A DNA stretch of 64,000 bases from Margaritifera margaritifera (lineage: Eukaryota; Mollusca; Bivalvia; Unionida; Margaritiferidae): assembly GCA_029931535.1 (NCBI GenBank), contig JAQPZY010001414.1, positions 1 through 64,000 of the forward strand, written 5' to 3'. The position numbers were made by a program, and so were the translations under genes. Below the pieces are notes generated by a model. That model was not told where the DNA came from and did not search any database. It was given only the letters and a program-made list of their open reading frames with translations. Below, piece by piece: positions 60,266 through 64,000 of this stretch (its first letter is position 1; each line of letters begins with the position of its first letter).

Positions 60266-60301
60266 GGCCCTTCAGAGCCACCCAATTGCCAAGAAAAGAA
60301 A
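60266..60301 (+). terminator. histone-type mRNA 3' end, copy 4 (partly decayed)
   Basis: GGCCCTTCAGAGCC (60,266-60,279) followed by ACCCA keeps the flanks of a histone stem-loop but is two bases short in the stem/loop, so it could not form the standard hairpin. CCAAGAAAAGAAA at 60,289-60,301 is identical to copy 2. Confidence 0.65.
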
Positions 60302-60399
60302 AATCTTATTTGCCATATATATGTTTGTAAGTTAGGTGTATGTTTGTCTTTGTCTTTGTCTTCCCTACTCAAAAAAAATCCCATTCCCTTGTATGTGTT

Positions 60400-60610
60400 T
60401 GATGTGTGTTTGTATAGAGTGTGTTTGGTGTATGTGTTTTTAAAAATTAAAAATAAAAAAAATCTTCTAAAAATGTTTGTATGTATGTTGGTGTATGTGT
60501 TTTTAATAAATAAAAAATTACTTTTTAAAAAACGGTGTGTTTGTATGGAGTGTGTTTGGTGCATGTGTTTTTAAAAAAATAAATAAAATACATTTATTTT
60601 AATAAAAAGT
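60400..60610 (+). repeat. GTTTGGTGTATGTGT minisatellite after stem-loop 4
   Basis: Three units at about 60,400-60,445, 60,470-60,510 and 60,530-60,580, each with GTGTTTGGTGTATGTG or a close variant, then T and A runs. Same family as at 56.5 kb. It is followed by GGTCCGCGTACTTGGTGT (60,621), also present at 56,694. Confidence 0.65.
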
Positions 60611-60684
60611 CTTTCTTTTAGGTCCGCGTACTTGGTGTTTGTTGTTTATGTGTGATAGGATTTTGTATATGCTTTTGGGGGAAG

Positions 60685-60748
60685 GATGTTTTCCTTCACG
60701 TCCGTGCTTCCAGCATATAAAGCGACGCATTCCCCAGTTGCGCCATTT
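60685..60748 (+). promoter_or_regulatory. right-end promoter module, copy 3
   Basis: GATGTTTTCCTTCACGTCCG then TGCTTCCAGCATATAAAGCG, with TATAAA at 60,716-60,721, 59 nt before the ATG at 60,775. It lacks the GTTGAC/GTCAAC dyad of copies 1 and 2. Confidence 0.75.
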
Positions 60749-60774
60749 CATCGTCGACTGAAAAGAATACTAGA

Positions 60775-61416
60775 ATGTTTACCGTAGAAAAATTGCAGGA
60801 AGCCTCGGATGGGATGGTGGGGGTTAAGTCACTGCTAGAAAGGATCGAGTGTTGTTGGCGTTACCCGACCACCAAGCCGTATGTGACAACCCAAGTGGCA
60901 GCCCTAACAACAGCCAGGAGTCTAGTCCATGAAGTGATGGTAGAGGAATCCCTAAAGATGAAGACCTCCTCTACCATTTTACCCTGTCGAGTGGGAACAT
61001 TAAAAAAAGCTTTGGACTTGATGCAAGGGGTGGAGTACCTCCTAGACAAGGTACAAGAAGACTTGTGGCTGTATCCATCCCTTAGCAGCGTCAGACGGAA
61101 GGAGACTGCCCTGCTCACAGCCAATGGTCTTATAAGACAAGTTCTAGAGAAGGAGGTGATAAAGATTAAGGGTACCTGGACTAAGGAGAGAAAAGACAAG
61201 GAGAACCAGAAGAAATAACAAGACTTCAATCGCTTGAACGAGAACAGGATCAAGGTCCAAGAGAAGTATTTGAAGGAGGGAATTGTCACCTATCGACCAA
61301 GAGTTGATAATGCTTTCTGCGTATCAACACTTCCAACGACTTCTTTCCAACCACTTCAAAATGATCTCATGGTTGACAAGATTACTGGTATTCAAATGTA
61401 CGCCTCAAGATTATAG
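60775..61416 (+). pseudogene. protein with two internal repeats, one nonsense codon
   Basis: ATG 60,775; 147 codons to TAA 61,216-61,218, then the same frame continues to TAG 61,414-61,416 (213 codons in all). Residues 4-62 and 73-131 are a diverged duplication. Each starts LQEASDGMVGVKSLLERI or LKKALDLMQGVEYLLDKV, has W-x-YP in the middle, an ALxTAxxLxxxV helix and ends in a Lys-rich IKIK-type segment. All-helical folding is likely. A basic KERKDKENQKK tail precedes the stop. Family unknown. I saw no histone-type stem-loop after it, unlike its neighbours. Confidence 0.5.
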
Positions 61417-64000
61417 ATGAAGTTCAAAGAGCATTATTCAAGGTAATGTCGACCATGTATCAAAAGCTGAAAAACAGCACTTTAACAATAAGACCAGCCA
61501 TTACATTTTTGAAGAGACAAACATATCAAGACAAGCAAATTTTCTTTAACTTAAAAAAAAAACGGATTCATTCGTTTGGTTTTAGAGGTAAGTGTTTTCT
61601 TTTGGTTGTAAATGGTGTGCTCGACTTGTAATGATATACTGTGTTGATCCGCTCTCATCAGTCACGCGTGCCTGTAATGCAACATTCAAAGTAGATGAAA
61701 AGACACATGTTTTCCTGTACAGAAGTCCTTTTGTGTGAAAACACTGCAAATATAAATGTTACATATACGCAATTTAAATGATGGCTGTCCCTTTCACTAC
61801 TTGGTTACAATGCTGAATAAAAAGGTTAACAAAATATCATATATATCACACCTTCCATGGTGCATCCACCCACCAATGTATCCATTCATCCACCCATCTC
61901 TATGTATCTGTGTATCTATCCACCATATATGTCTGTATCATTCCGTCAATTCATCTAATCATCCTCAATTTACTATCCATCCATTCATTCATTTTATATC
62001 TGTTTGTTTGTCTGTCCTTCAATCAATGTATAAATCTTTATTTTAGTTTATTACAGCTTTGGTCTCTTGACAATTAGAATGAATATGAATCAAACCATAT
62101 AGCTATATCTATGATACATACCCTCAGATAAATCCATACGTTCCTATGAACGGGGTATAACGTGTAACTGTTTAAGGTACATGTACCCTAGATTAATTTG
62201 ATCTGCAAACACTCGATGAACTGTTTTTGATAATTATGTTGTAATAATGTGATTAATGTGTAATTATTGCACTGTTGATTAAACGTATTCATAGTTATTT
62301 ATCCCATTTCTGATTGACGAGCAAAACAGAGGGAATGTCTAATACCTAAATTCTGATCAATATGGTCCTGATAACAGGTCATACTAATACGTACATTTTT
62401 CGGGTGCATCAGTTTCTGCGCGTGTCATTAATGTCTTGTCCTGTATTCACGATATCCTCAAATGACGTTAATGTACTTTATTTAATATTTGTCATACTGT
62501 GACATCCCTCCTGCTCCTGTGTACCCGAATGCATGTTGACCAGTAAACTCTCCAGATATTGATCATAATAATTATGACTACATGAATAACGCGAGAGACG
62601 ACTTTTTCATTAGCGGAAATGACGTTGTGTGCTTTGCGGTAATTCATCATATTGCACCATCATGTTAATGAAATGGCATTTTCACTACACTGAAGCAAGT
62701 TAAATTTAACAAGTTTTACTGGTTAATAAACGTTATATTAACCTCATAACAGGTAAATAAATTTATAGTAAATATATGTGGTATGGGCTAAAGATCATTT
62801 TAATGTGAATCAGGGCGATATAACTGGGAGTATAAATGGTGTTCCGTCATCTTCCACCAAGATATGGGACAATTTATGTCACGATCTATCAACAAATTGG
62901 TCAGGTGCAGGAGTAAGTAAAGTCAGATTCACATGAGTCAATAATTTGATGATCAACACAAAATCAAAAAGGCACTGTATCAAGAACCAAAGTCATTGTG
63001 TATGTCCTGTTATTGAAAATTGATCCATGCTCAATTTAAAATAATGGGTAGCGGTTGAATTTCTTGGGCTCTATTTTAGCCGAATTATTTTTTCTTTTGA
63101 TTTTTTTCCCTCTTCCTTTGCCCTTATATTTTAACCTTAATTAACATCTACATTAGTCACCTGACCTAATGTGACCTAGCATACAATAATTTATATTTCT
63201 TATTATTGCTTTCCAGTACAATTTGTCACTGTACCATGAAAAATTACTGCTCATGTCTAGACTTTACTCATATGCTACGATGTTACCTGAATTAAAACTT
63301 TAAAACAAAACAAAAATGAAGGCTTTGTTCTGTTATCCTTTGAAACTGGATTTTAAGTGCCAGAAAAAATAAAAACACTGAAAATACTCAAAAAATATAC
63401 GACCTTCTCTGTCTTCTTTCTTTTTTGTCTCCACTATTGTGAATAAATTAGAGTAGTAACACCTGAAGAGTAAATTCATTTCTCATTTGTTCACGTTTTC
63501 TTGTCTTCATCGCCGACTGCCATCTTACTTTGCTGCCATTGTGTTAGCAGCCAACGAATCAAGTCTACTTATTTGGAAATGTTTATTATTAATGATATGG
63601 CACAAGATTCGCAGCAGAAAGGAAATTAATTTTGAGACGTCATGCCTACCGATGTCCTGAACGTAAATCAGAGTGATTGTTCTGGTGCAAGGACTGTTGT
63701 AATCACAATGCAAATGTAATCAGTACATTTTATGCATTCATTAAACGTTTGTCCATTATGCTTTCTCTGAGTCCAAGAAGGACTTGCTTTGGAAACCACG
63801 ATCAGAAAAATCATGTACTTTTTAATCAAACATTTCTTTTTGACAAGCATCCATTCAAAAGACATTACTTAGAGGGTCTCAACTATTTATTATGGAGAAG
63901 GTGTACAGATTCTCTTGACAATTAGAATGGAATTAAACCATATATGGATACTACAGGGAGTCTCTGTAGCTTTAAACATGGATAAAATGTATATACCGTT
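61417..64000. other. non-coding host DNA
   Basis: AT-rich. A degenerate ATCC/CATC tetranucleotide stretch lies at about 61,855-61,995. TCTTGACAATTAGAATG with AAACCATATA occurs twice (62,066 and 63,913), perhaps ends of an unrecognised repeat. Frames at 61,446-61,631 and 63,525-63,925 show no domain. The window ends in ordinary sequence. Confidence 0.55.

Larger units (their letters stand above)
41028..61416. mobile_element. integrated Polinton/adintovirus-like element (decayed)
   Basis: This ~20.4-kb stretch (about 17.5 kb without the retrotransposon inside it) carries the full core set of the Polinton/Maverick class: protein-primed DNA polymerase B, packaging ATPase, chromodomain integrase, double-jelly-roll capsid protein and adenain-like protease, all on the plus strand. 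Small genes crowd both ends. The left edge is placed at AGAGATAGAAG (41,028) because related sequence recurs inverted at the right end. The right edge is the end of the last related gene, so both limits are inferences and I did not find clean terminal repeats. Most genes have stops or frameshifts: it is an endogenous relic. Confidence 0.88.

Overview
The window looks like nuclear DNA of a marine invertebrate, most likely a mollusc. It is AT-rich, with tRNA-derived SINEs of mollusc type, long microsatellites, a large satellite array, and DNA transposons of PiggyBac, MULE and pogo type. TTAGGG-type telomere repeats also appear inside it. I found no convincing intact host gene. All family assignments come from reading motifs; no search was run.

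Layout. 1-9.78 kb is non-coding, with one SINE. 9.78-21.39 kb is a satellite of ~306-bp monomers that form higher-order repeats of about 7 and 8 monomers. 21.39-22.66 kb is a second, degenerate ~160-bp tandem repeat, followed by a minus-strand SINE. 25.6-27.9 kb is a decayed minus-strand transposon with MULE-like transposase, SWIM zinc-finger and Ulp1-like protease pieces. 28.1-29.67 kb is a pogo-like element with matching terminal inverted repeats. 34.16-36.5 kb is a broken PiggyBac transposase. 38.5-41 kb is dense in simple repeats and contains a head-to-head SINE pair and a large TC/TA/GA palindrome.

41.0-61.4 kb is the centrepiece: an integrated Polinton/Maverick (adintovirus-class) element. 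It has protein-primed DNA polymerase B, a BIR-domain protein, packaging ATPase, lysine-rich SPKK-motif core protein, several small virion-type proteins, chromodomain integrase, double-jelly-roll major capsid protein and adenain-like protease. Most large genes carry frameshifts and nonsense codons, so this is a fossil copy; the protease is intact. At both ends lie small genes with a TATA box 53-59 nt before the ATG. Four carry a histone-mRNA-type 3' end: stem-loop, ACCCA, then a purine-rich AGAAAAGA element. This suggests that the element's accessory genes used the host's S-phase histone mRNA processing machinery (SLBP/U7), and it is the observation most worth following up.

One right-end gene was split in its 5' leader by a non-LTR retrotransposon (56,879-59,704) with a 13-bp target duplication. 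That retrotransposon itself contains a ~100-bp block of CCCTAA telomere repeats. Removing it on paper puts the downstream ATG 57 nt from the TATA box, matching the other genes. 61.4-64 kb is non-coding host sequence.
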